DNA of 28,238 nucleotides, from positions 1 through 28,238 of the forward strand of contig CAMORJ010000005.1 in NCBI GenBank assembly GCA_946623775.1. The letters run 5' to 3'. Shown piece by piece: positions 1 to 7,274 of this stretch (position 1 is the first letter of the stretch; the number at the start of each line of letters is the position of its first letter). The stretch is from an uncultured Bacillota bacterium (GTDB lineage: Bacteria; Bacillota_I; Bacilli_A; RFN20; CAG-826). The notes beneath the pieces are model-generated. The model made no database searches, was not told the DNA's origin, and saw only the letters and a program-made list of their open reading frames with translations. The position numbers and the translations under genes are program-made.

Positions 1-1
1 A

Positions 2-2242
2 AAGGAATATGCCTTCCTATTGGAAGAGCCTAAGCCAATTCCCGCTCCAGAGCCTGAGCCAATTCCCGCTCCAGAGCCTGAGCCCGAGCCTGAAGAGCCG
101 GAAGAAGAGGAGCCCGAAGAAGAGGAGCCGGAAGAAGAGGAAGAGCCAGAGGAACCCGCCCCTCAGCGTAAGCCTGTTTCCGATGCGGCGCAGACCGCTT
201 CCGTTATTCTGACCGAGGTCGGCGGCAGCAAAGTCGCGATCATCAAGGTCGTTCAGTCCATTACGAACCTCGGTTTGATGGATGCCAAGAGGCTTGTCGA
301 TTCCCTTCCGGCGACCATCGTAGAAGGCGTTTCGGTCGAAAGAGCCGAAGACATCAAGATGCAGTTAACCTCCGAGGGCGCCAGAGTAAAGATCGTGCTC
401 GGCGCAGCAGCAGAGGAAGAAGAAATCATCGAGGAAGAGGAAATCGAAGAAGACGTTCCCGAAGAGCCCGAAATCGATGAAGAGGAGCCCGAAGAAGAGG
501 AAGAAGAATCCTTTGCCGGCCCCGCTTCCGATGATTCCGACTTTGAATTCGAGCCAAATGATGATGGATATTCCATCGAATATTATATGGGCGAGGAAAG
601 CACCGTCACCATTCCGAGCGTTCACGACGGGCAGCCCGTGACCGAAATCTCTCCAGGCGCATTCAAAATCTGCGGAATGGAGAAAATCATCGTTCCCAAT
701 TCCGTCAAGCGCATCGGCAAAGAGGCTTTTGCTTATTGCCGTAATCTCACGAGCGTCGAAATCCCTTCGTCGGTCGAAGAAATGGGCAAAGGCGTGTTCT
801 CGAAATCCCCTGAAGTCAAGATCACGGTCCATTTAGCCTCCGAGCCAGGCGGATGGAATTCCGAATGGAATCCAGACGATAGGCCGGTCACTTGGAAGAA
901 AGGGTCTGCCCCCTCTACCCCATCTACGCCGAAAGGAAGGAAACCCGCATCAAAACCAGCCGCTGGAACCCGTAAGCCAACTGCCCCGAAGCCTGATGAA
1001 AAGCCCACCCCAGGATTGGAATTCGAAACCATCGCCGGCGGGTATGCGGTCAGCTACTATTTAGGCGAAGACAAAGAAGTCACCGTTCCTTCCTACTATG
1101 AAGGCAAGCCCGTAATCTGCATATCCGGATTCGCTTTCGGCGGATGCGGCCATATCACCAAGGTTCATTTGCCTCCCACCATCACTGACATCGGCGATCA
1201 AGCATTCGCAGGATGCCATGACTTGATGGAAATCAATATCCCGTCTGCAGTCGAAAGCATTGGCAAGCAAGCATTCCAAAAATGCTCGAAGCTCGTCATT
1301 TCGGCCGGCGCCGCGTCCGAGCCAAAAGGCTGGGAATCCAATTGGAATCCCGAAGACTGCGAGGTCAATTGGGGCACGGAAGAGGATGTGCCCGCTGAGG
1401 AAGCACCCAAACCGAAGCCAAGCGGCACTAAGAAGCCTGCGGCTCCGAAGAAGAAGCCCGCATCTTCTGGCGCTGAATTTGAATTCGAGAAGCACGGCGA
1501 ATGCTGGGCCGTCGTCAAGTACAACGGCAACGCCGAGCATGTCGTAATCCCAAGGGAACACGAAGGCAGCGAAGTCGACAAAATCGGCGAAGCGGCCTTC
1601 GAGAATTGCCATGCGCTCTCCATTGAAATCCCCGACACCATCTATTACATCGATGACCACGCATTCTCAGGCTGCGATAGAATCAAAACCATCAAATTGC
1701 CCGACTCCGTGGTCGATATCGGCGATGAATTGTTCCGCGCTTGCACTGCGCTTGAAGCAATTGAGGTCGATCCCGAGAACACTCGCTTCAAGTCGATCGA
1801 TGGAGTTCTGTATTCCTATAGCTGCTCCACGCTATTCCGCTACCCGCCCGCCAAGAAAGGCGCCTCCTTCGTTGTTCCGGAGGATGTCGAAGTCATGGCC
1901 GACGGCGCATTCGCATGTTCGAAATACCTCACAAAGGTCACCTTATCTCAATACACCGAGAAGCTAAACCGCTTCGTGTTCTGGTACATGGAAAAACTCG
2001 AACATTTGGTCATTCCAAACACCATCACGGATATCGCTTCACGCGCGGTAGGTTCCTGCCAGGCATTGAAGACCGTCTACATCCCCAAGAGCGTTAAGTA
2101 TATCGATGATGAGGCGTTCGTCGATGACCATAATTTAACAATCTACATCCAATCCCCCAACGTGCCAGTTACTTGGTCCGACGATTGGAACAAAGGCAAC
2201 CGCCCAGTCAAAGTCGGCCAATCCAAGGCGCCCACCCATTAA
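2..2242 (+). CDS. L7/L12 C-terminal-like domain + BspA-type LRR protein (5' partial)
   Basis: The reading frame is open from the left edge (the codons before the TTG at 20 are coding-like), so the true start lies outside the window. Numbering from that TTG: residues 5-57 are a Pro/Glu-rich tract; 61-127 closely resemble the C-terminal domain of ribosomal protein L7/L12 (SVILTEVGG start, a GLMDAKRLVD helix, EGARVKIVL end); 129-166 are a second acidic tract. Three paralogous BspA-type LRR_5 blocks follow at about 173-294, 332-453 and 485-731, with the usual IP-x-S-V-x-x-IG-x-x-AF-x-x-C periodicity. They are separated by Lys/Pro/Ala linkers, and each ends in a W-x-x-x-WN motif. No signal or anchor is visible because the N-terminus is missing. 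BspA LRRs are usually binding surfaces; the role of the ribosomal-type domain here is unknown. Ends in TAA just before a strong terminator. Confidence 0.85.
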   Translation, partial: KEYAFLLEEPKPIPAPEPEPIPAPEPEPEPEEPEEEEPEEEEPEEEEEPEEPAPQRKPVSDAAQTASVILTEVGGSKVAIIKVVQSITNLGLMDAKRLVDSLPATIVEGVSVERAEDIKMQLTSEGARVKIVLGAAAEEEEIIEEEEIEEDVPEEPEIDEEEPEEEEEESFAGPASDDSDFEFEPNDDGYSIEYYMGEESTVTIPSVHDGQPVTEISPGAFKICGMEKIIVPNSVKRIGKEAFAYCRNLTSVEIPSSVEEMGKGVFSKSPEVKITVHLASEPGGWNSEWNPDDRPVTWKKGSAPSTPSTPKGRKPASKPAAGTRKPTAPKPDEKPTPGLEFETIAGGYAVSYYLGEDKEVTVPSYYEGKPVICISGFAFGGCGHITKVHLPPTITDIGDQAFAGCHDLMEINIPSAVESIGKQAFQKCSKLVISAGAASEPKGWESNWNPEDCEVNWGTEEDVPAEEAPKPKPSGTKKPAAPKKKPASSGAEFEFEKHGECWAVVKYNGNAEHVVIPREHEGSEVDKIGEAAFENCHALSIEIPDTIYYIDDHAFSGCDRIKTIKLPDSVVDIGDELFRACTALEAIEVDPENTRFKSIDGVLYSYSCSTLFRYPPAKKGASFVVPEDVEVMADGAFACSKYLTKVTLSQYTEKLNRFVFWYMEKLEHLVIPNTITDIASRAVGSCQALKTVYIPKSVKYIDDEAFVDDHNLTIYIQSPNVPVTWSDDWNKGNRPVKVGQSKAPTH
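34..147 (+). repeat. Short tandem repeats coding the Pro/Glu tract
   Basis: A 24-nt unit (34-57 and 58-81) encoding the PIPAPEPE-type segment occurs twice in a row, followed by about three 15-nt units of the type GAAGAAGAGGAGCC from 101 onward. All keep the reading frame. Such arrays readily gain or lose units by slippage, so this acidic linker may vary in length between strains. Confidence 0.7.
200..400 (+). other. Ribosomal protein L7/L12 C-terminal-like domain (within CDS)
   Basis: About 67 residues follow the L7/L12 C-terminal pattern: beta strand VILTEVGGSK, a helix with VV-x-x-IT-x-LGL-x-x-AK-x-LVD, the loop EGVS, a helix ERAEDIKMQLTSEGA and the closing strand RVKIVL. In ribosomal L12 this domain contacts translation factors. 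Here it is flanked by acidic tracts in a non-ribosomal protein. Confidence 0.75.
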
Positions 2243-2257
2243 AAATTCGCGAAACGA

Positions 2258-2295
2258 AGGCAGGCAACTCGAAAGGGTTGCCTGCTTCATTTTTT
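2258..2295 (+). terminator. Rho-independent terminator of the LRR gene
   Basis: A perfect 9-bp stem GCAGGCAAC / GTTGCCTGC (2260-2268 with 2277-2285) has an 8-nt loop and is followed by a T-run at 2290-2295. It lies 16 nt after the stop codon. Confidence 0.9.
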
Positions 2296-2364
2296 AATGC
2301 ACGTCCCCGCTCTTTTTGCATTATTGACCCATTTCATCAATTCGTCCCTTTTCTATATGACGCA

Positions 2365-2400
2365 CTTTAAGCGTTGAAAGTCGGTGCTATAATAAAAATG
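2365..2400 (+). promoter_or_regulatory. Extended -10 promoter for the structured RNA
   Basis: TGcTATAAT at 2385-2393 is a perfect extended -10 element. The -35 region at 17-bp spacing (CTTTAA) is weak, which is typical when the TG extension is present. The predicted start is G2400, which is exactly the first base of the 10-bp closing stem of the RNA downstream. Confidence 0.6.
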
Positions 2401-2551
2401 CGCAAGGCTAATGCGCTCCCCTCACATCTCGCATACGGGGCTCCAAGAGAACGGCCCGTGTTGAAAGCCTCACTCGATGAGGAATCCTAAAGGCCGAATG
2501 AGGAATCCCACCTTCTCATATGAGAGGGTTGACCAGCCTTGCGCTTTTCTT
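2400..2551 (+). ncRNA. Candidate structured non-coding RNA (family not recognised)
   Basis: This occupies most of the 313-nt gap between the LRR gene and the next gene. Its ends pair perfectly: GCGCAAGGCT (2400-2409) with AGCCTTGCGC (2535-2544), followed by TTTTCTT. Inside are a 7-bp stem 2433-2439/2455-2461, a hairpin 2468-2472/2478-2482, and a strong hairpin CCTTCTC-ATAT-GAGAGGG at 2511-2528. A motif TGAGGAATCC occurs twice (2478-2487 and 2499-2508). No convincing ORF exists on this strand. The overall plan (about 150 nt, closed terminal stem, own promoter) is compatible with a 6S-like regulatory RNA. I see none of the hallmarks of SRP RNA, tmRNA, RNase P RNA or tRNA. The minus strand could use the same palindrome to end the convergent operon, since it would read into ATTTTTATT. 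Confidence 0.5.
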
Positions 2552-2555
2552 ACCC

Positions 2556-3113
2556 TTAACGGCTTACGTATTTTGAGTAATCGATTTTGAACCAGATGTT
2601 ATCGGAAGCCGTTCCGCCGTCATTAGCGCGGCAGCCAACCCTGATTTGGAAATCCGTATAGCCCAAAACATTGAAGCTGACTTCGTCGATTTCATCGATG
2701 CGGAACATGCCGCGCGAAGCGGAATCGGCCATGCGATTGGAATAATGGACGAATGCATTGCTCTGGTCGATTATGAATTCGTACTTCTTCTCGGTCGCGT
2801 TCGCGGGTTCGACGGCGACCTGGAAGGTATATTCGATGTAATAGAACGTTTTCTGGACCATCACGCCATTTTCTTCGACAGTCCTCGTTTCCGTGAATTC
2901 CTTCAAAGTGGTGCGGTCGTAATAATCGATGGTGATCCACCTCTCGCCGGTCTTCCTATTGACCACCGCTTCATTTCCCATGTGGTCTAGGATGCGGAGC
3001 GACTCCATGTAGACGCGCGGATAAATGCCGCCTAAGTCTGAGCCCATGAAGCCGACGACGACGATGCTCACGATGGAAAGGGCAATCACAAGAATCACTA
3101 AAGCCTTTTTCAT
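2556..3113 (-). CDS. Small membrane-anchored protein of the ABC operon, unknown function
   Basis: 185 residues. Residues 4-24 are a single hydrophobic segment with a short Lys-rich N-terminus and no lipobox Cys, so this is an uncleaved anchor or a signal peptide with a mostly extracytoplasmic beta-rich remainder (alternating Y/T/V strands at about 48-105). I do not recognise a family. Its ATG overlaps the TGA of the upstream permease gene (ATGA), so the two are translationally coupled. It is the last gene of a four-gene operon, which suggests an accessory subunit of the exporter. It ends only a few bases from the convergent structured-RNA locus. Confidence 0.8.
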   Translation of the reverse strand: MKKALVILVIALSIVSIVVVGFMGSDLGGIYPRVYMESLRILDHMGNEAVVNRKTGERWITIDYYDRTTLKEFTETRTVEENGVMVQKTFYYIEYTFQVAVEPANATEKKYEFIIDQSNAFVHYSNRMADSASRGMFRIDEIDEVSFNVLGYTDFQIRVGCRANDGGTASDNIWFKIDYSKYVSR

Positions 3114-4834
3114 AATGACCTCCCTTTCGCATAGATATAACGGACCTTCGCCCTGAACAAGACGATATTTGCGGATAAGAATAGCAAGCCGATGATCAAG
3201 AGTTTCATCGACGCGGATTCATGCACGCTGAGCGTGCCCCAAGCGCGCTGGTCAAAGCAATACAGATAGAATAGCGCCGCCATCAAAGCAGCGACGACCA
3301 AGCCGACGACCACCGAGCGGACTTCATTCGGCGAAGTGGCATCCTGATCGGAATACTGCTCGGTCTTCGTGGAGATATCGAGCCCAGCCGAGAACAGCGC
3401 ATGCCCCAAATACACGCCAAGAAGGCCAAGGGACAGGCCGACGCAGGAAGTCGCGCTCATCTGCTTCAGATTGCAATAGACGATGCAGGAAGCCGTAATA
3501 GACACGAATCCCAAAACCGTTGGAAGGAATATCTTCGAGAGCAATAGGCTCATCTGGGAACGCGGATAGGACCTGGTCAAAGCAAAAGCGTCCCCCTCGC
3601 GGGAATAAATGCGGGCAAGGACGGTATTCGATGCAGTCGAGATGACAAGGATCAGCAACACGTTGAATGCATTCACCAGACCATCCCCGAAGCTCGTGGT
3701 GGCGAAGGCTCCGAAGATTTTGTTCATCAAGCCAATGAAAATCGGCAGGATGACGAAACTGCCCAGAGTCGCGGTGAAGACCATTGGGTCTGCGAAGAAC
3801 AGCAAAGCCTCTTTCTTGAATTGCGAGATGATTGGATGATGGGTTTGAAGGTTCCCTTGACTCTTCCTTGGGGAAGAGGCAAAGGAGGTTCCGAAAGAGG
3901 CGATCCTGATGAAATTCGGGCCGACGAAGGTAATGGAAATATAGGCAAAAAGAATGCACGTCCCCAATGAAATGCCAAGCATGCGCCAGGAATCCGCAGT
4001 GAAGAAGACATAGCTCATGCCATCTTCCATATAGGTTCCGATCGTGAAATTGGTGAGTTGGTATAAGAAGGAGAATTGGTTTCTATACCATCTCAAGAAG
4101 CCGGTCATGGCGGTATTGATCTCGCTCCAGATATCGGCGATGTTGATGGCGTTGGGCATCATGGAAATCGCCCATGCCGTCATGATGATCAGGAAAATAA
4201 CAAGGATCGCGGAGACGACGACGGTGATGTGGCTGTGTTTTTTGAAGACGGAGGAGACATATTGGATGGGGATTGAAATAGAAGCCAGGATCAAGGTCTT
4301 GGCAAGCGCCAAGAAGATCCACGAGACAAACACCCAGACGAATCCATAGAACGGAGCGCCGCGGAAGATGAGGTAGCCGACTAGGAAAGGCACCTCAACC
4401 ATGTAGGCTTTGATGATCTCCTCAAAGCCGATAACGGCGAGCTTCGAGGTGAATATAGTCGAGGCATTGCATGGAAATGCGAGCAAGATGCGATTATCGC
4501 GCGACCAATAAAGCCTATCGACGATCTTCTTCGCGGAAGGGATGAATCCCAGCAAATAGAGAAGCATGCAGATAAGGCTCGGGACCGATGGCGAAATGGT
4601 GTAATAGGTCGAGAATATCCTCAGGATGTTCGAGAAGAAGAAGAACACGAAAGACAATGCGGCGACCGCGGCGAAGCCAACGACCCAGGATACGATTTTG
4701 ATGATTGCCTTCTTCTTATCGTTTTTGAAGGAGATTCCCATCGCGTTGCCGAAAAGCATTTTGAAAAGAATCCAAAACCGAGGAAGGTCGATTTGGGGCA
4801 GGAAGGAGATTTTCTTCTTCGCGTTTTCCGCCAT
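3110..4834 (-). CDS. ABC-2 type transporter permease
   Basis: 574 residues, strongly hydrophobic, with about ten to twelve predicted membrane spans and no ATPase motifs. A segment near residues 115-185 (an LLAFPCNASTIFTSKL-type turn followed by paired spans) is typical of large ABC-2 family exporter permeases. The N-terminal 30 residues are amphipathic and cytoplasmic. The gene starts 2 nt after the TAG of the ATPase-fusion gene and overlaps the next gene by 4 nt, so it almost certainly partners that ATPase. Exact substrate and direction cannot be read from the sequence; export or membrane-lipid/surface-protein processing is the likely class of job. Confidence 0.8.
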   Translation of the reverse strand: MAENAKKKISFLPQIDLPRFWILFKMLFGNAMGISFKNDKKKAIIKIVSWVVGFAAVAALSFVFFFFSNILRIFSTYYTISPSVPSLICMLLYLLGFIPSAKKIVDRLYWSRDNRILLAFPCNASTIFTSKLAVIGFEEIIKAYMVEVPFLVGYLIFRGAPFYGFVWVFVSWIFLALAKTLILASISIPIQYVSSVFKKHSHITVVVSAILVIFLIIMTAWAISMMPNAINIADIWSEINTAMTGFLRWYRNQFSFLYQLTNFTIGTYMEDGMSYVFFTADSWRMLGISLGTCILFAYISITFVGPNFIRIASFGTSFASSPRKSQGNLQTHHPIISQFKKEALLFFADPMVFTATLGSFVILPIFIGLMNKIFGAFATTSFGDGLVNAFNVLLILVISTASNTVLARIYSREGDAFALTRSYPRSQMSLLLSKIFLPTVLGFVSITASCIVYCNLKQMSATSCVGLSLGLLGVYLGHALFSAGLDISTKTEQYSDQDATSPNEVRSVVVGLVVAALMAALFYLYCFDQRAWGTLSVHESASMKLLIIGLLFLSANIVLFRAKVRYIYAKGRSL

Positions 4835-4836
4835 CT

Positions 4837-7263
4837 CTATCTCCTTTCATCCTCCAAAATGGCTCTGTTCTGCGCTTCGTCGTCGCCGGTCAGGCGCAAG
4901 AAGAGCTCTTCTAGGTCGATGCCCCGCTGCTTCAGATCGGCGAGGTCATCGCGCTCGATGAATTTGCCCTTGCGGATGATCAAAACCTCAGAGCAAAGGT
5001 TCTGGACGACGTCGATGATGTGGCTGGAGAAGAATACGATATTGCCTTTCGCGGCGTGTTCCCTCATCAATTCCTTGATTTGGAAGATGGAGTTAGGATC
5101 CAAACCGGTCATAGGCTCATCGAGGATCCAGATCCTAGGTTCGTGGATCAATGCGGCGATGATGGTGATTTTCTGCTTCATGCCGTGCGAATAGGTCTTC
5201 ATCGGCATCTCGAAGCGTTTCTCCATCTCGAGCTTCTTCAGCAAATCGGGGAGGATCGCGTCGCGCTTTTCCTGGCTGACCTCGTAAAGGTCGGCGATGT
5301 AAGCGACGTACTGACGTCCGGTCAGGTTCTCGTAAAGGGCATAGTTATCGGGGACATAGCCGATCATCATTTTGGATTGGGTCGGCTGAAGCGAAACATC
5401 GTATCCGCAGACGGAGATGGTTCCCTCGTCGTAGCCGTGCAATCCCACGATGGATTTGATGATGGTCGACTTGCCGGCGCCGTTTTTGCCCAAGAAGCCA
5501 TAGATTTTGCCGCCGGTCAGATTCATTGAGAAATCGCTGACGGCGTATACGTCAGACCCGGCGTAGCGTTTGGAAAGATGCTCGATCACCAATGTGGCGT
5601 CTCGATTCAAGTCCGCGCGAATTCTTTTCATGGATAATCCCTCCCGATGCGTGAATGATGGCCCTCCTGCGGAGACCAATTGCCTTTCTTTTCGTTTTTC
5701 TTCCTGAATCAGGATATATGCGTCCGCCCCTTTGAAGAGCAATTCGTAAACGTACCAAAGCGCCAAAGAGAATGCGACGTAGAACAGGAAATACAGGATC
5801 AGGAAGAACCAGCGTATCGTGTAGACGAAAGTCCCGTCGCTGAATTCTATGGTCGTGCCATATACGTTCTTCGCCCATTCGCCGAGCTTATCGACGATGA
5901 AGGTCGAATTGATGAAGAAGAAGTCGATTTCCCTGTTCTCCAAGGCTAGGCGCGGCGTCTCGTAGATGTTCACGAAGCACACCAGGATGTAGTAGCCGAG
6001 CAGCCCGATGATGGAATAGAAGAAATAACGGAGTTTGGGACGCTTGTAGATTTCCAGCATGACGATGAGGATCGGCAGGAAGAAAGCGTACCAGTGGTTG
6101 ATATAGAACTCGACCGTGCCGTTGGAGAACACGCCCATGGTCCCGGAATAGTTCGGCATCAGAAGCGCAAGAAGCGCGCCGATGACGTTGACGAACATCG
6201 TGAAATAGAAAAGCCCGACCGAATTGAACACAAGCGTAAGCGGCATCGTGTACATGGCGGTGTTGCACATATGAAGCGGCAAGCTCGTAATCGATGTCCA
6301 GATCTCATATCGGCCCAAAGACGCATACGCGATCAAAACGGCGAACGACATGAACGTGAGGAGGTTCTTCCTCTCCTTCTTCGGAAGCGGATAGAGGAGG
6401 AAGAAATAGAAAAGCGGCAGCAGGAACGCGATATAAAGCGTAATCCTGTGCGGCATGTTCAGATCAAGCGGCAAAGAGAAGAAGGAGCTGCGCTCCCCGA
6501 ATAGGTTCTTGGGGAGATAGCAGTTGATGTCGCACAATACGAACAGAATCGCCCCGGCGATAAGGCTATGGATATCCTCGCGGCTCATCCTCGTGGACGG
6601 GTCATTCACCCATAACGATGACGAATAGGCCGCCATAAGACCCAGCTCGATGCCCATCAAAAGGGCGCGGGGATCGAACATGGAGATGCTCCCCACCACG
6701 CCTTTATAAAGGCAGGATTGGAAGACGAACATCAAAAAGAGCGAGGGCGTGACAACGAATTTGCGGATGAATTGGATTCCCGGGGTAGGCCGCGTCTCGC
6801 CGATGACGATATAGATGACGCTGCCGCACATCAAGCAATTCAAGATGGAGGAGAGCGCTACCTCATAAGGCTTCATGATGGAGGATTCCAAGCCCGAAAC
6901 GGATTCCAGGTAATCCACATTCGCGGGCCCATTGAAGTAATAGCGGATGAAGAAGACGGCCACCAAGGCGATCGTCGTCCACCCGCGGATGATTCTTCTC
7001 CGTTCCTCGGGGATGGAGAAGCGGACTTTGAACGAGTTCCACCACTTCCATTTCCCTTCCTTGACGGGCAGGGATTTGAATTCGGCGGAATCCAGGAGCG
7101 CCAGGCCGAAATAGGCAAACAAAAACACGCCCATGCCCGTAAGCGCATAAACGGCCGCCTCGCCCGGACGGGGGAAGAGGCAGCCGAATAGAGTCAATAA
7201 GAGGATTGCCGCAACGGGTATGTAGAAGAAAGGCGTTTTCAGTTTCTTCACAAATTCCGGCAT
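4837..7263 (-). CDS. YwaF/TMEM164-like membrane domain fused to ABC ATPase
   Basis: 808 residues. Residues 15-510 hold about ten to twelve membrane spans. Residues 328-334 read LPLHMCN and residues 385-397 read EFYINHWYAFFLP. These match the conserved Cys/His motifs of the YwaF (TIGR02206)/TMEM164 integral membrane family, whose human member is reported to be a cysteine-dependent phospholipid acyltransferase. After a charged linker (520-550), a complete ABC ATPase follows: Walker A GKNGAGKST (592-600), signature SHGMKQ (692-697), Walker B WILDEP (712-717) and switch His748. This is the ABC-2 exporter subtype. The start has an AGAAGGG site 5 nt upstream, overlapping the stop of the lipoprotein gene. 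I infer a combined transporter/acyl-transfer enzyme working with the downstream permease and upstream lipoprotein. The ATPase call is firm; the acyltransferase link is tentative. Confidence 0.85.
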   Translation of the reverse strand: MPEFVKKLKTPFFYIPVAAILLLTLFGCLFPRPGEAAVYALTGMGVFLFAYFGLALLDSAEFKSLPVKEGKWKWWNSFKVRFSIPEERRRIIRGWTTIALVAVFFIRYYFNGPANVDYLESVSGLESSIMKPYEVALSSILNCLMCGSVIYIVIGETRPTPGIQFIRKFVVTPSLFLMFVFQSCLYKGVVGSISMFDPRALLMGIELGLMAAYSSSLWVNDPSTRMSREDIHSLIAGAILFVLCDINCYLPKNLFGERSSFFSLPLDLNMPHRITLYIAFLLPLFYFFLLYPLPKKERKNLLTFMSFAVLIAYASLGRYEIWTSITSLPLHMCNTAMYTMPLTLVFNSVGLFYFTMFVNVIGALLALLMPNYSGTMGVFSNGTVEFYINHWYAFFLPILIVMLEIYKRPKLRYFFYSIIGLLGYYILVCFVNIYETPRLALENREIDFFFINSTFIVDKLGEWAKNVYGTTIEFSDGTFVYTIRWFFLILYFLFYVAFSLALWYVYELLFKGADAYILIQEEKRKERQLVSAGGPSFTHREGLSMKRIRADLNRDATLVIEHLSKRYAGSDVYAVSDFSMNLTGGKIYGFLGKNGAGKSTIIKSIVGLHGYDEGTISVCGYDVSLQPTQSKMMIGYVPDNYALYENLTGRQYVAYIADLYEVSQEKRDAILPDLLKKLEMEKRFEMPMKTYSHGMKQKITIIAALIHEPRIWILDEPMTGLDPNSIFQIKELMREHAAKGNIVFFSSHIIDVVQNLCSEVLIIRKGKFIERDDLADLKQRGIDLEELFLRLTGDDEAQNRAILEDERR

Positions 7264-7274
7264 GAATACCCTTC

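Noticed and set aside
20..22. TTG at 20 as the start codon of the LRR protein
   Set aside because: The frame is open to the left edge and the preceding codons look coding; no RBS is visible, so the gene is taken as 5' truncated.
2400..2551. SRP RNA, tmRNA or RNase P RNA for the structured element
   Set aside because: No GGTCAGG/GGAAGCAGCC core, no tRNA-like end, and too short for RNase P RNA.
3110..3113. Possible UGA-as-Trp (Mycoplasma) code
   Set aside because: UGA ends several genes at ATGA or TGATG junctions (3110, 12216, 17594, 23782), so it is a stop.
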